Origin: JAJDAT01 sp964344185
GTDB taxonomy: Bacteria > Nitrospinota > Nitrospinia > Nitrospinales > JAJDAT01
Reading direction: 5' to 3'
Assembly (NCBI GenBank): GCA_964344185.1
Contig: CAYFMN010000004.1
Span: 109,188-173,187, forward strand
DNA length: 64,000 nt
Shown here: positions 1 to 9,411 of the stretch, one piece after another
Layout of the letters: the number at the start of each line of letters is the position of its first letter
Position numbering within the stretch: the stretch's first letter is position 1
Translations under genes and position numbers: made by a program
The notes under the pieces: generated by a model
Seen by the model: the letters and a program-made list of their open reading frames with translations, nothing else
The model's database searches: none
What the model was told of the DNA's origin: nothing

Positions 1-900
1 GATTTAAATGAGTTACCTTTTCCCGCCCGCCATCTAGTAGACGTCTCTCGTTATGAACACATAATTGGAGAGGGCCAACAGTTTTTTACAATTCAAGCGA
101 CCAGAGGCTGCCCAGCCGCTTGCACCTTCTGCGATATTAGAAAAACAAAATTTAGGGAACGTTCTCCTGAAAATGTGGTTAGGGAGATAGAAGAAATTGT
201 CGATATGGGGGTCGATGATTTATTTTTTGTTGACGACACCATCACCATAAACAAGAAAAACTTGATCGAAACTTGTAATTTGATGGTAAAGAGGGGCCTT
301 AAAGTAAATTATAAAATTTCGGCTAGAGTCGATACTGTTAGTCCGGAATTACTGGCCGCTCTTAAACGTTCTGGCTGTTATCGCATTCATTATGGAATCG
401 AATCAGCTAACGAGCGACACTTAAAGTATCTTGAAAAAGGCCAAACTTCTGAAAAGGTATTACGAGCTTGTAAATGGACACGTGAAGCTGGAATCGGTTA
501 TTTCGCTTATATGATGATAGGCATACCAACCGAAACTAAGGAAGAAATGTTTCAAACAGTAGATTTTGCAAAAAAACTAAGACCTGACTATGCTCAGTTT
601 TCAATCTGCACCCCATATCCTAAAACGGAGCTTTATTTTAGAATGCTTAAAGACGGCATTTTACCGAGCGACCATTGGCAAGATTTTGCGGAAAATCCTC
701 GCGCTGACTTTAAAATTCAATTTTTTAATAAAGATTTTACCGATGAAGAACTTAGAGAACTTCAAGACGAATGCCACGCGCGTTTTTACCGTAGCCCTAC
801 TTACCTGATGAAACAGGTTTTTAAAGTGAAGTCATGGGCGGATTTTACAGCAAAGGCAAGGATGGGAACTAAGATATTAGCGGCAAGAATGAGGGCATAA
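1..900 (+). CDS. Radical SAM protein, 5'-truncated by window edge
   Basis: The frame is open from base 1 to the TAA at 898-900, so the gene starts before the window. A CPAACTFC motif (C-x3-C-x2-C, codons at 109-132) is the 4Fe-4S/SAM cluster site of radical SAM enzymes. The glycine-rich and GIESA-like segment (about 391-405) and the MMIGIPTET stretch (about 514-537) fit the TIM barrel of the BchE/MiaB-like class that usually carries an N-terminal cobalamin-binding domain. That domain would lie upstream, so B12 dependence is inference. The substrate cannot be told. The gene converges on the minus-strand gene ending at 904, with only three bases between them. Confidence 0.85.
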   Translation, partial: DLNELPFPARHLVDVSRYEHIIGEGQQFFTIQATRGCPAACTFCDIRKTKFRERSPENVVREIEEIVDMGVDDLFFVDDTITINKKNLIETCNLMVKRGLKVNYKISARVDTVSPELLAALKRSGCYRIHYGIESANERHLKYLEKGQTSEKVLRACKWTREAGIGYFAYMMIGIPTETKEEMFQTVDFAKKLRPDYAQFSICTPYPKTELYFRMLKDGILPSDHWQDFAENPRADFKIQFFNKDFTDEELRELQDECHARFYRSPTYLMKQVFKVKSWADFTAKARMGTKILAARMRA

Positions 901-903
901 TTG

Positions 904-2976
904 CTAATTGGGCGTCAACTCAAACGGCTTACCATTTAGCTTTAAGACTCCTTTCTCCCATTCCAGTTGACTTACATAACGATTGCCTTCTTTAGAAATA
1001 AATCCCTTTTTCTCAAAATCTTTCACCGGTATTTGCATCGTTACTTCGCTGCCGTTTTCCGAAGTCTTAAACTCTTGACCTAAATATACGGCAGGCAACC
1101 CGAGTTTTCCTTTTACTCCAATTCCATTGAGCAACATTAGAAAATTAAAACCTGTAGAAGGAATATCAACTCCTTTATAATCTATCAGCAACGACCCATC
1201 TATTTTACCTTTGGGAGTGTTAAGTTCTATTTTAGAGATTTCAAACTGAGGCGGTTTATTTTCTAAACCGTTCAATAAATTTTTAATATTGGAAATAGTT
1301 TGGCTGTCTTTGCCCTCAGTTTTTGCAAGTATAAAAGCTTGTTCGCGAAGATTTTTCATAATTATAGGATTTAAATTCCTAAACTGCATTGCAATCGTAG
1401 CGGGTCCATATTTTTCTTCTCCATCCTCATACTCTTCCATAATACTTGTCAGGGTAATACTTTGATCAAAACCGCTTTCTATCGAATTACCCATAAAATC
1501 TAAATTACGAAAAGAAGCAACTTGATCTTTTTCACGATAAGAAATCCTATCAATGCCCAGCGAATAAGCTAAGATTTTTTGAACTCCAACTTTTTCTTGG
1601 AAATTAAATTCCCCTCGCACTTGATTGATTAAAAAAACATTTTCTCCATCTCTAACCAAAAGAGGAAGAGAACTAGCTTTTATCAAAATATTTTTAAAAT
1701 CGGGAGAAATAAGAGAGGTCCCCTTTAAGCCTTGCCAACTAAGGAAAAAAGGTTGTCCCGGAGGGTTTTTATAAATAGGAACATTAAATTCTCCAGAAAT
1801 CGAACCGTCTAACCTAACCCTATTTTTAATATTTAAAGGCGAAAAGTTAGGTAATTTCTTCGATTGATTTACAAAAACAACCTTAGAATTCAAAACTCCT
1901 TGTCCTAAATATGGCTCAATTTTACCGTCAAGAACTCTGACAATGTTTCGTTTATAGTCTCCTCTTAATATTTCACTAAATAATAAGAACCCATGAGATA
2001 TTTTATGAGTCATCTTAAAAGTCAAATCATGTTTAGGAAACTTTAAAATATTCTCAGCTTCTGATTCAAACCATTTACGATCAAAACGAGTATTAATCCA
2101 TACCATATCTCCACTTTTGGCAACTTGCATAGGCAATTGATTAAATTTAATCTCAATTTGCATACCTAACCAATAAGGCATCGCGCCCAACGCTAAAAAC
2201 AAAATTATTAGAAAAACCATAAACAACTGGGCAACAGGAGAAGTTCTTACAATTTCTTTTGGTTTCTTTTCTTCTTCGGCTTGATAACCACGTTTATAAG
2301 GAGGAGGTTCTTCAACTTGAGTTGGAGCGGAAACAGTTTCTTCTTTAAACTTTGCTTGGGATCGCATGCCGCTCAGTTTTGAAAACAATGACGGCTTAGT
2401 CACCGCTTCTTTTTTTTCGGTTTCTTGTTCAGGAATAATCGAACCTTGAGAGGCCTCAGGGGAGCTTTCTGGCTGAGGAGAACCCGATTGGATTTCCGAT
2501 TTTTTCTGTCTCCCGAGCCATGCGGGTTTAGAAAAAAAAGATTTTTTTGATTTCTTTTCTGTGAAAGCCGCGTCGGGAGAAGAAACAACATTTCCAGACA
2601 GGTTTTCTTCTTTAGGACCTCCCATCGATTTTAATTTCGAAAATAGCGACCCTTTGCTTTCTTGCTCAACAGGCGCAGGAGGTAGTTGACTAGTTGGCGG
2701 TTGCGGCGGTGGAACTTCTTTTGGAGATTCTAAAACATCTTCTTTTTGAACAGGAAATATCTCTACTTCAAATCCCAAGCGACTTAAATAAGTTTGAGCT
2801 TGAGTCGCCTGACTATCAGAAATTGTTTTTTCAAATTTCCAAGCGACGCCCTTGGCGACGTCTTCCATAACATTAGCCGCGCGGTTTGGCGACATCCGAA
2901 AAACCTTAGCCATCTTCGGAGTTGTGGAGCTAATATCGTCTCCAGACCAATTAACTAAAACAATATAATGACTCAT
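904..2976 (-). CDS. DUF945 (YdgA-like) membrane protein with L7/L12-like N-terminal domain
   Basis: 690 residues. Residues 1-75 have the length and alternation of a ribosomal L7/L12 C-terminal or ClpS-like fold (IVLVNWSGDD at the start, LGFEVEIFP at the end). Residues ~80-245 are a low-complexity Pro/Glu/Lys/Ser linker with repeated LFSKL-type motifs (around residues 110, 150 and 197). A single membrane segment (about 250-275) is followed by a periplasmic C-terminal region resembling DUF945: the YWLGMQIEIKFNQL start, then the LRGDYKRN and GQGVLNSKVVF segments. DUF945 proteins have no established biochemical role. The domain order suggests a cytoplasmic binding domain tethered to a large periplasmic domain. 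Calls for both domains are by eye. Confidence 0.6.
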   Translation of the reverse strand: MSHYIVLVNWSGDDISSTTPKMAKVFRMSPNRAANVMEDVAKGVAWKFEKTISDSQATQAQTYLSRLGFEVEIFPVQKEDVLESPKEVPPPQPPTSQLPPAPVEQESKGSLFSKLKSMGGPKEENLSGNVVSSPDAAFTEKKSKKSFFSKPAWLGRQKKSEIQSGSPQPESSPEASQGSIIPEQETEKKEAVTKPSLFSKLSGMRSQAKFKEETVSAPTQVEEPPPYKRGYQAEEEKKPKEIVRTSPVAQLFMVFLIILFLALGAMPYWLGMQIEIKFNQLPMQVAKSGDMVWINTRFDRKWFESEAENILKFPKHDLTFKMTHKISHGFLLFSEILRGDYKRNIVRVLDGKIEPYLGQGVLNSKVVFVNQSKKLPNFSPLNIKNRVRLDGSISGEFNVPIYKNPPGQPFFLSWQGLKGTSLISPDFKNILIKASSLPLLVRDGENVFLINQVRGEFNFQEKVGVQKILAYSLGIDRISYREKDQVASFRNLDFMGNSIESGFDQSITLTSIMEEYEDGEEKYGPATIAMQFRNLNPIIMKNLREQAFILAKTEGKDSQTISNIKNLLNGLENKPPQFEISKIELNTPKGKIDGSLLIDYKGVDIPSTGFNFLMLLNGIGVKGKLGLPAVYLGQEFKTSENGSEVTMQIPVKDFEKKGFISKEGNRYVSQLEWEKGVLKLNGKPFELTPN

Positions 2977-2997
2977 AAAATAAATTTAAGAAAAACT

Positions 2998-3858
2998 TCA
3001 AAAATCCTTTTGAGCTTTGAACAATTGAAAGTTATAAAAATAGTCTGCGTCCAAGTTTGTTAGACCTTTTAATTCGCCGTTCTCGTTACACGGTTCGTTT
3101 AATATTTTATATGGATCTTCAGCCATCGGGGAAGAATGTAACTCCAACATTTTTTCAGTAACTCTTTCATGCCGTAAGCAAGATATAGTAGCAGGTTCCA
3201 ACGAAAATTTTTGAGCCACTTTTTCTAACGCATCCGCCGGGTTGTTGCCATCGTTCATCAATTCTCTAATCGTATCTTCAACCGGCCTATTTTTAGCCAA
3301 TAACCGCTCGTGAGAATAATCCGGCTTTGACATAATCATAAAATCTAATTTTATCCAGTAATTGTTGATAAAGTCGCCAAACTTGATAGGAATCTTTTGG
3401 CTTAATTTAATATCAGTCGCTCTGTCTGGAGAAAAAGTCAATAAATCATTATAAAAGTTTATCGCATTATGGACGACATCGTACAAAACCATCCAATGAT
3501 ATGCATTCAAAAATTCGTAGCTTCTAAAGGACTCCATCCCATTTATCAAAACAACTAACACAGAGTGTACTGCGTCTTTGTTAAGAAAAGCGCTTGACCA
3601 TGGGTATTGTTGTTTAAACCAATCATCTACGTTTTCTGGAAATTCTTTTCTTGGAGAGTCTGTGGGCGGTTTATAACCATTATCAACATAATTTAATATG
3701 TCGTCCAACTCTTTATAAGCTAAATCTAAACCTGCTCGGAAAATAGTATATGGAAACAACTTGCGTTGATAGTCCATATAATTTTTTAATTCAGAATTAG
3801 AATCTTCTAGAGCGTGATTATAATTTTTTAGATTAATATCTTTAGCAAAAACCAACAT
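2998..3858 (-). CDS. Hypothetical soluble protein
   Basis: 286 residues, no signal peptide or membrane segment, no family recognised. The protein is rich in aromatic residues and largely helical in appearance. A segment near residues 205-225 (NPADALEKVAQKF, then ATISCLRHER) could form a small helix-turn-helix, but this is weak. It lies 21 bases upstream of the DUF945 gene on the same strand, so the two may be co-transcribed. Confidence 0.6.
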   Translation of the reverse strand: MLVFAKDINLKNYNHALEDSNSELKNYMDYQRKLFPYTIFRAGLDLAYKELDDILNYVDNGYKPPTDSPRKEFPENVDDWFKQQYPWSSAFLNKDAVHSVLVVLINGMESFRSYEFLNAYHWMVLYDVVHNAINFYNDLLTFSPDRATDIKLSQKIPIKFGDFINNYWIKLDFMIMSKPDYSHERLLAKNRPVEDTIRELMNDGNNPADALEKVAQKFSLEPATISCLRHERVTEKMLELHSSPMAEDPYKILNEPCNENGELKGLTNLDADYFYNFQLFKAQKDF

Positions 3859-3955
3859 TGAGTAAAACTTAACCTAACAAACATTTTTAAATTTTTACAA
3901 ACGGAATAGCGTAAAAACTTTATCTATTTAGGTCTTTATAAGACTGAAAATTAAG

Positions 3956-4390
3956 CTATTTATTCATATTCTGAAAGTTTTTAGCCAATTCCATTATTTT
4001 TACTTTTTCTTCTTCGCTAAGGTTTTCCATCATTTGTCGAATTTGATTAATTTGCTCAGGACCCATCTTCGACAAACAATCTTGCCCTAAGGCGCCCAAG
4101 TTCGACAGGTCTGGAATACCTTGGGAATTCTGAAAAGGATTTTGAGGAGGCTTATCTTGTGAAATTTCCGGTTCAATGCGTTTATTGGGAGAACGGAAAA
4201 GTATATAATCGCCTTGAATTTCACCTATTATATCTTCTTGCCCTAACCGGTTTAAAACTTCACGCAAACTGATACCAGAATTTTTACAACTATCGTAAAC
4301 TGGTTTGAATGGTAACCTTACAATTTTTTCAGGAAATCCATTTTTTTTAATGGTTTGTATAACGCTAATTTCAACAGAGCTAGCTTCCAT
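3956..4390 (-). CDS. Hypothetical protein, small and acidic C-terminus
   Basis: 144 residues. The N-terminal ~70 residues look like a compact mixed alpha/beta domain (EISVIQTIKK..., LREVLNRLG, GEIQGDYILF), followed by a Pro/Gln-rich linker and a C-terminal helical region with methionine-rich MMENLSEEEKVKIMELA character resembling M-rich protein-interaction helices. No family recognised. It has the same orientation as the two genes before it and lies 97 bases upstream of the 286-residue gene. Confidence 0.55.
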   Translation of the reverse strand: MEASSVEISVIQTIKKNGFPEKIVRLPFKPVYDSCKNSGISLREVLNRLGQEDIIGEIQGDYILFRSPNKRIEPEISQDKPPQNPFQNSQGIPDLSNLGALGQDCLSKMGPEQINQIRQMMENLSEEEKVKIMELAKNFQNMNK

Positions 4391-4470
4391 TTTATTTTCA
4401 TCTTTCAGAGAACAAATTAAGAACTTATTATTGGATTTTTAATGAAATTTAAGGTTTAACCTAATTGTAT

Positions 4471-4476
4471 TATAAT
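4471..4476 (+). promoter_or_regulatory. -10 box upstream of nadE
   Basis: A perfect TATAAT lies at 4471-4476. The -35 at 17 bases upstream (TTTAAG) is weak. If real, transcription would start near 4483, which places the in-frame TTG at 4465 upstream of the transcript and favours translation from ATG 4525 (or GTG 4567). Confidence 0.4.
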
Positions 4477-4524
4477 TCAGCCATTTGTCACGCAAAATCA
4501 TGCATATTTCTGGCGGCAAAAACC

Positions 4525-6291
4525 ATGCAAATTAAAAGAAAAACTCCCGACAATCGAAAAAATTCAGTGAAATCGTATCAAACAAAATCTATTCGTATTT
4601 GCCTTGCTCAAATTAATTGTAAGGTGGGGGATTTCAAGGGTAATTCAAAAAAAATTAACGATTTTTTAAAAATATCTCAAAAATACCAATCAGATGTCGT
4701 TTTGTTTCCTGAACTGGCTCTAACGGGATACCCTCCGGAAGACTTACTATTAAAAAAAGGCTTTATCGCTGCAAACCTAAAAACATTAAAGAAATTAGCT
4801 CCAAATACAAAAAACACAATATCGCTAGTCGGTTATCCTGAATATAGCAAAGGAAAATTATTTAATTCTGCCGCAATCTTCGCTAACGGAAAATTACGCT
4901 CATCGTATAGAAAAACTTGTTTGCCAAATTATGGAGTATTTGACGAAAAAAGATACTTTCATGAAGGTAACTCCCCCATAAAGTTTGAAGTCAATGGAAT
5001 TAAATGCGGCGTAACTGTATGCGAGGATATTTGGGATGAAAATGGGCCTGGAAAATATCTGGCTTCACAAGGGGGGGTCGATATTCTGTTAAATTTATCA
5101 TCTTCGCCCTTTTATTCAGATAAGCGCAAAATTCGCGAAAAACTTATTCAAAAAAGAGCTAAACAATATAAAACTACCATTGCCTACGTTAATTTAGTGG
5201 GAGGACAAGACGAACTAATCTTTGACGGAGGCAGTCTAGTTGTTGATGAAAAAGGCAAAACAATAATTCGAGGTAAATCTTTTGAAGAAGACCTTATCTT
5301 TTTTGATTTTAAAATTTTCATCTCAAAGCAATCTCGAAAGTCACCTTCGTCAAAAAATATTAAAAATTTAAAGCTAGCGCTTCCCAAGAGGCCTCAAAAA
5401 AAACCGCTACCACTCAGTAAGCCCATTGCTGTCTTAGAAGAAACAGCGGAGATTTATAGAGCTCTTACTTTAGGAACCCAAGATTACTTTAAGAAAAACG
5501 GATTTAAAACAGCCGTACTTGGGCTAAGCGGAGGTATAGACTCAGCTCTCACTGCAGCAATTGCCGTTGACGCTTTAGGTTCGGAAAATGTAATTGGAAT
5601 TTTGATGCCTTCGCCATATTCATCAAAAGGAAGCGTAAAAGACTCTCTAACCTTAGCAAAAAACTTAAATATTAAAACCCATACAATTGAAATTGCTGCA
5701 GCCATGAAGGCTTTTCAAGGAATGCTACAACCATTTTTCAAAAAAACTTCCTCTGGAGTTGCCGAAGAGAATTTACAAGCAAGAATCCGTGGAAATATAG
5801 TAATGGCTTTTTCAAACAAATTTGGTTGGCTGGCGCTCACAACCGGCAATAAAAGCGAAACGAGCGTTGGCTACTGCACTCTTTATGGAGATATGGCAGG
5901 CGGTTTTGCGTTAATCAAAGACGTTTCTAAAATATGGGTTTATAAACTGGCAAATTATTACAACAAAATAAAAAACCAAGAAGTCATTCCAAAAGCGATT
6001 ATTAAAAAAGCCCCCTCGGCAGAGTTGCGGCCAAATCAAAAAGATACAGACTCTCTCCCCGATTACGATCTGTTGGACGCAATGTTATTAAATTATGTCG
6101 AAAAAGATTGCGGCTTAAAAGATTTGATCGCCCTGGGATTTCCCAAGAAGGATGCACAACGAGTTATAAAGCTTGTTAACCTCAGCGAATACAAGCGTCG
6201 TCAGGGACCCCCAGGAATCAAGATCACCTCCAAATCATTTGGAAAAGACCGCAGGCTACCTATCACAAATGGTTTTATTGAAGAAAAATAA
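4525..6291 (+). CDS. nadE: Glutamine-dependent NAD+ synthetase
   Basis: Two-domain enzyme that hydrolyses glutamine and amidates deamido-NAD with ATP, the last step of NAD synthesis. The N-terminal nitrilase domain shows the Glu-Lys-Cys triad: Glu in LFPELALTGYPP (codon ~4711), Lys in YRKTCLPNYGVFDE (~4912) and Cys in GVTVCEDIWDE (~5020). The C-terminal PP-loop ATPase has LGLSGGIDSALT (5518-5553), then TTGNKSE. Length is normal for the family. The frame is open to a TTG at 4465, but the TATAAT at 4471 argues for a downstream start; ATG 4525 is chosen, and GTG 4567, closer to the family's usual MKIALAQ-like start, is also possible. The neighbouring genes run the other way, so it is probably monocistronic. 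Confidence 0.93.
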   Translation: MQIKRKTPDNRKNSVKSYQTKSIRICLAQINCKVGDFKGNSKKINDFLKISQKYQSDVVLFPELALTGYPPEDLLLKKGFIAANLKTLKKLAPNTKNTISLVGYPEYSKGKLFNSAAIFANGKLRSSYRKTCLPNYGVFDEKRYFHEGNSPIKFEVNGIKCGVTVCEDIWDENGPGKYLASQGGVDILLNLSSSPFYSDKRKIREKLIQKRAKQYKTTIAYVNLVGGQDELIFDGGSLVVDEKGKTIIRGKSFEEDLIFFDFKIFISKQSRKSPSSKNIKNLKLALPKRPQKKPLPLSKPIAVLEETAEIYRALTLGTQDYFKKNGFKTAVLGLSGGIDSALTAAIAVDALGSENVIGILMPSPYSSKGSVKDSLTLAKNLNIKTHTIEIAAAMKAFQGMLQPFFKKTSSGVAEENLQARIRGNIVMAFSNKFGWLALTTGNKSETSVGYCTLYGDMAGGFALIKDVSKIWVYKLANYYNKIKNQEVIPKAIIKKAPSAELRPNQKDTDSLPDYDLLDAMLLNYVEKDCGLKDLIALGFPKKDAQRVIKLVNLSEYKRRQGPPGIKITSKSFGKDRRLPITNGFIEEK

Positions 6292-6292
6292 C

Positions 6293-6384
6293 TTTCTAAT
6301 AATTAGCATTTTTATTAGTTTGCTATCGCCTGGCTCTTGAATTTAAGGGCCAAGCTCCTGACAAGATTTTTAGAGGTTCCTTCA
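6293..6384 (+). repeat. Dispersed palindromic intergenic repeat, copy 1
   Basis: About 90 bases between nadE and the convergent FGE-like gene. It has imperfect terminal inverted repeats (CTCTAATAATT-like at the left, TTAGAGGTTC at the right) around a central hairpin GGCTCTT-gaattt-AAGGGCC (6332-6351). The same architecture and most of the sequence recur at 36101-36200 and, inverted, at 46932-47032. This is the most diverged copy at its left end. Confidence 0.75.
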
Positions 6385-6394
6385 AGTTAAACGC

Positions 6395-7240
6395 TTATTT
6401 TGACGACTTGGCGCAACGAACTCCCTGCCAAACTTTTAAAGACTCAGGAATATCATTATATCGATAAACAGCTCTTAAATAGTACGCTTTGTAGTACCAA
6501 TTACCACCGCGTAATACTTTCGTTTCCCCATTATCAGGTCCTTGCGGATCATTCTCTGGAGAATATTCGTAGTAAATGTCTTCATACCAATCTGCCACCC
6601 ACTCCCAAATATTTCCCGCCATGTGGTAAACCCCATAGGGAGATTGTCCTTTTTCCATTTCATCAACTGGAGAAAATACTTTAAAACCTAATTTGGAAAA
6701 CTTGCGTCTAAACGTAACCCATTCGGGATTAGGAAAACTGTTTCCCCAGGGGAATATTCTTTGATCAGTCCCTCTAGCCGCCTTTTCCCACTCAGCTTCT
6801 GTTGGTAATCGTTTCTTTATCGCGCGACAATATGCGTCCGCTCCATACCAAGAAATTCCATTAGCCGGAAGTTTTTCCATCCCTGATCGAGGACTGTATT
6901 TACCGTTTACGAACTCAATAGTAGTCGCTTTGCCAAAACGAAAATATTGATCGGCTTTATTTAAATCTTCATTCAAGAACTGGGAAAAATCTAACGCCGT
7001 AGTTTCATATTTATCTATCCAATAAGAACTCAAAAAAACTTCATGCACCGGCTCTTCGTCTCTATCTCCCCAATCGTCATCGTCAACAGGCTTGTAGCCC
7101 ATCGTAAACTTACCGGCGGGGATTAAAATCATATTATCCCTAAAATCCAAAGTTTCTTTAGGAACGGATTGGCAAGCCGAAAAAGCTATAACTAAAATAA
7201 AGAATCTAAAAAACTTAAAAAATTTTTGACTTATTTCCAA
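6395..7240 (-). CDS. FGE-sulfatase (SUMF1-like) domain lipoprotein
   Basis: 281 residues. The N-terminus is a lipoprotein signal with an FSAC lipobox (Cys ~23). The rest is a formylglycine-generating-enzyme-type domain: IPAGKFTMG near residue 42, YWIDKYETT, RLPTEAEWEKAARG, MAGNIWEWVADWY, VLRGGNW and a closing GVRCA. The paired active-site cysteines of true formylglycine-generating enzymes are not evident in the C-terminal segment, where only one Cys remains. The protein is therefore more likely a member of the broad SUMF1/C-type-lectin-like group than a sulfatase activator. It is predicted to be lipid-anchored at the outer membrane. It is convergent with nadE across repeat copy 1. Confidence 0.8.
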   Translation of the reverse strand: MEISQKFFKFFRFFILVIAFSACQSVPKETLDFRDNMILIPAGKFTMGYKPVDDDDWGDRDEEPVHEVFLSSYWIDKYETTALDFSQFLNEDLNKADQYFRFGKATTIEFVNGKYSPRSGMEKLPANGISWYGADAYCRAIKKRLPTEAEWEKAARGTDQRIFPWGNSFPNPEWVTFRRKFSKLGFKVFSPVDEMEKGQSPYGVYHMAGNIWEWVADWYEDIYYEYSPENDPQGPDNGETKVLRGGNWYYKAYYLRAVYRYNDIPESLKVWQGVRCAKSSK

Positions 7241-7606
7241 TGTATCCTCAATTATTAATCAAATAAAAAGCTTATGATTCGTATATTGACAGTTGTAAGA
7301 AGACAACCTAAATTATTACTAGGACAGAATAAATAATTCAAATTAATACTCTCTACAATAAACTAAAAGTATTAAAAATAATGGCCTAACTCCTTTAAAT
7401 ATAACATTAAGGAGATTTATTTATTACCTGTTCCCCCATTTTCCGCCACTACGTTAATTTGAGGACTTCTTACATTTTGTAATTATTTATTTTCTCGAAT
7501 GATTAACTTCGAGTTTTATATAAACGATCTACAAAAAAGTTATCTAAATAGTCCTTAACGCCTAAGAATAAATCTATCATGCCAAATTTAAAATAGGAAA
7601 ATTGCT
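7241..7606. other. AT-rich intergenic region
   Basis: 366 bases between divergent genes. It must hold the promoters of the FGE-like lipoprotein (minus) and the cupin-methyltransferase (plus). I see no convincing -35/-10 pair, riboswitch or RNA gene. An AGGA at about 7594 serves as ribosome binding site for the plus-strand gene. Confidence 0.5.
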
Positions 7607-9253
7607 ATGTCTTCTCCACTTCCTAAAGACAAACTGCCACAGTCAATACAAGGATTAATCTCTAAAATTGAATCCGAAAAAGAAATCAGCCCACGACGAG
7701 CGCGGGAAATATTGCAAAACGCCAATATTGTTGAAAATGATATCAAACCGTGGGCTGACTTCGACCATTCGGTAACCGATAGCTATGGAAGAAAATTAGT
7801 CTATGACGGGGGTTACTTTGAAATAATGGCAATGTCCTGGGTTCCTGGAGATTATTCAGCTATCCACGACCACGGTTATACTCAATGGGGAGCCGTTCAA
7901 ATTTTTGGCCCCGCTGAACATGCATCATTCCTAGCCCAAGATGGAGAAATACACACTCTTAACCGTTCCAGAGTTCAACCAGGCGTTGTATTAGGAGTTG
8001 GACATCAACTGGTCCATCAAATGGGAAATTCATCCGACAAACGTTTTATGTCTCTGCACATGTATGGATCATATGATCGTGATTCGGATATTACGGCGAA
8101 TGCCAGAGTTTTTGATTTAAATGAAAATACAGTTCAGTTCACAAGCGGCGGCGTATTCTTTGGGCTTCCTGAGGACGCCATAAATGGGAGAGAAAAAGGA
8201 CCCGATCCAGATTTTTTGACTTGGTTACGAAATACTGTCGAGCAATTATACCGATTGGAAAAAATAGAATCGGAATCCGAAATATCAGATTTGCCTATGC
8301 GCAAAAAGAGTTTGGCAAATAGCCTTTTTTCAAGAGATAACTGGGATTGGCTCGAAAAAGACTTAAGCGAACGTCTGGATCCAGTCACTCAACATATGGA
8401 AGATCTAGGTTATTGGAAACTGATCCGACAAGAATTAATAGCCACAGCGTTTCTAGAAAAAAAATTACTTCATTTTGAAGAAGAGGAAGATCCCTTCTAC
8501 ACTTATGCAGAGTTATACGACGACGTCATTGGCCGTCCTTGCCTAGAAGAATTTATAACTAAATATCTCGATTTCTTTTTTGAAACTCGATCTATCGATC
8601 CAAAAACGATCAGATTGATATCTCTCGGTTGTGGAACTGGAGTTGTTGAATCTCATATGATCAGAGATATAGGAATAAAATACGAAAATTTGTTGGGCAT
8701 AGATTTATCTGAAGCCATGGTTCGCGTCGCACAACGTAATATAAAAGCTCAAGCGGCGGATATCTTATCGCTTGAAACCCCAGAGAAGCCTTGGGATATT
8801 GCTTTTTCTGGACTTAATGTATTCCAATATCTACCTGCCGAAAACCTCGAACCGGCTATTAACAAAGCAGTCGAATTGATCCGAGACGGAGGATATTTTA
8901 TAGGCGATTTTATAACGCCCGATCATCTTCGATACTATCCCCATGTCGTAAAATCAAAAAGTGGAAAAGTATTATCGCTTAGAAAACCTGTTCTAGTCGA
9001 ACAAGATCATCGAACTTTTCAGCAAAGTGAAATAATAAACATCAATCGCAACACGGACAAAATGATTGTCACATATGAAGGTAAACATATGAGATATTTA
9101 CCCGCTTTATGGAGATTGCGACAAGCTTTTGAAAAAGCTTTTAACGGAAAAGTTGAAGTTTACGACGCCGTATCATTAACTCCAATTGAAAATCACGCCG
9201 ATACTTGTCCCTCAACGCGCTATTTGGTTATTGCGCAAAAAGGTAAAAAATAA
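7607..9253 (+). CDS. Cysteine dioxygenase-like cupin fused to SAM methyltransferase
   Basis: 548 residues in two clear parts. Residues ~1-200 are a cysteine-dioxygenase-type cupin: iron ligands H87 and H89 (HDH in GDYSAIHDHG), a third His at 137 (LVHQMGN), and the SLHMY motif (151-153), whose Tyr matches the conserved active-site Tyr of thiol dioxygenases. A helical linker (about 200-300) leads to a class I SAM-dependent methyltransferase: motif I LISLGCGTG near residue 341 and an acidic LLGIDLSEAM. Thiol dioxygenases oxidise cysteine or 3-mercaptopropionate to the sulfinate. The methyl acceptor is unknown. The start ATG has an AGGA nine bases upstream. It stands alone between divergent and non-overlapping neighbours. 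Domain calls are firm; a joint reaction is inference. Confidence 0.85.
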   Translation: MSSPLPKDKLPQSIQGLISKIESEKEISPRRAREILQNANIVENDIKPWADFDHSVTDSYGRKLVYDGGYFEIMAMSWVPGDYSAIHDHGYTQWGAVQIFGPAEHASFLAQDGEIHTLNRSRVQPGVVLGVGHQLVHQMGNSSDKRFMSLHMYGSYDRDSDITANARVFDLNENTVQFTSGGVFFGLPEDAINGREKGPDPDFLTWLRNTVEQLYRLEKIESESEISDLPMRKKSLANSLFSRDNWDWLEKDLSERLDPVTQHMEDLGYWKLIRQELIATAFLEKKLLHFEEEEDPFYTYAELYDDVIGRPCLEEFITKYLDFFFETRSIDPKTIRLISLGCGTGVVESHMIRDIGIKYENLLGIDLSEAMVRVAQRNIKAQAADILSLETPEKPWDIAFSGLNVFQYLPAENLEPAINKAVELIRDGGYFIGDFITPDHLRYYPHVVKSKSGKVLSLRKPVLVEQDHRTFQQSEIININRNTDKMIVTYEGKHMRYLPALWRLRQAFEKAFNGKVEVYDAVSLTPIENHADTCPSTRYLVIAQKGKK

Positions 9254-9411
9254 ACAGATCAAAAAATCTTTATTCACCAAACTTTAAAAATAATCAAAAT
9301 TTTTATATTTCAAGCCATTCCGGTAATAAGATCTTCTAATATCCTATTAGGTCTCTTCTTTTTATTTTGCCGCCGGACGATAAATAGTCATAATACAACT
9401 TGATTATGCCT

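Noticed and set aside
4465..4524. TTG 4465 as the nadE start
   Set aside because: A TATAAT box at 4471-4476 would lie inside the coding region, and the extra residues have no counterpart in the family.
6332..6351. Hairpin as terminator of nadE
   Set aside because: No T-tract follows, and the same hairpin occurs in the repeat copies between divergent genes, where a terminator makes no sense.
6395..7240. True formylglycine-generating enzyme activating a sulfatase
   Set aside because: The C-terminal region shows only one Cys and no sulfatase gene is nearby, so only the fold-level call is kept.
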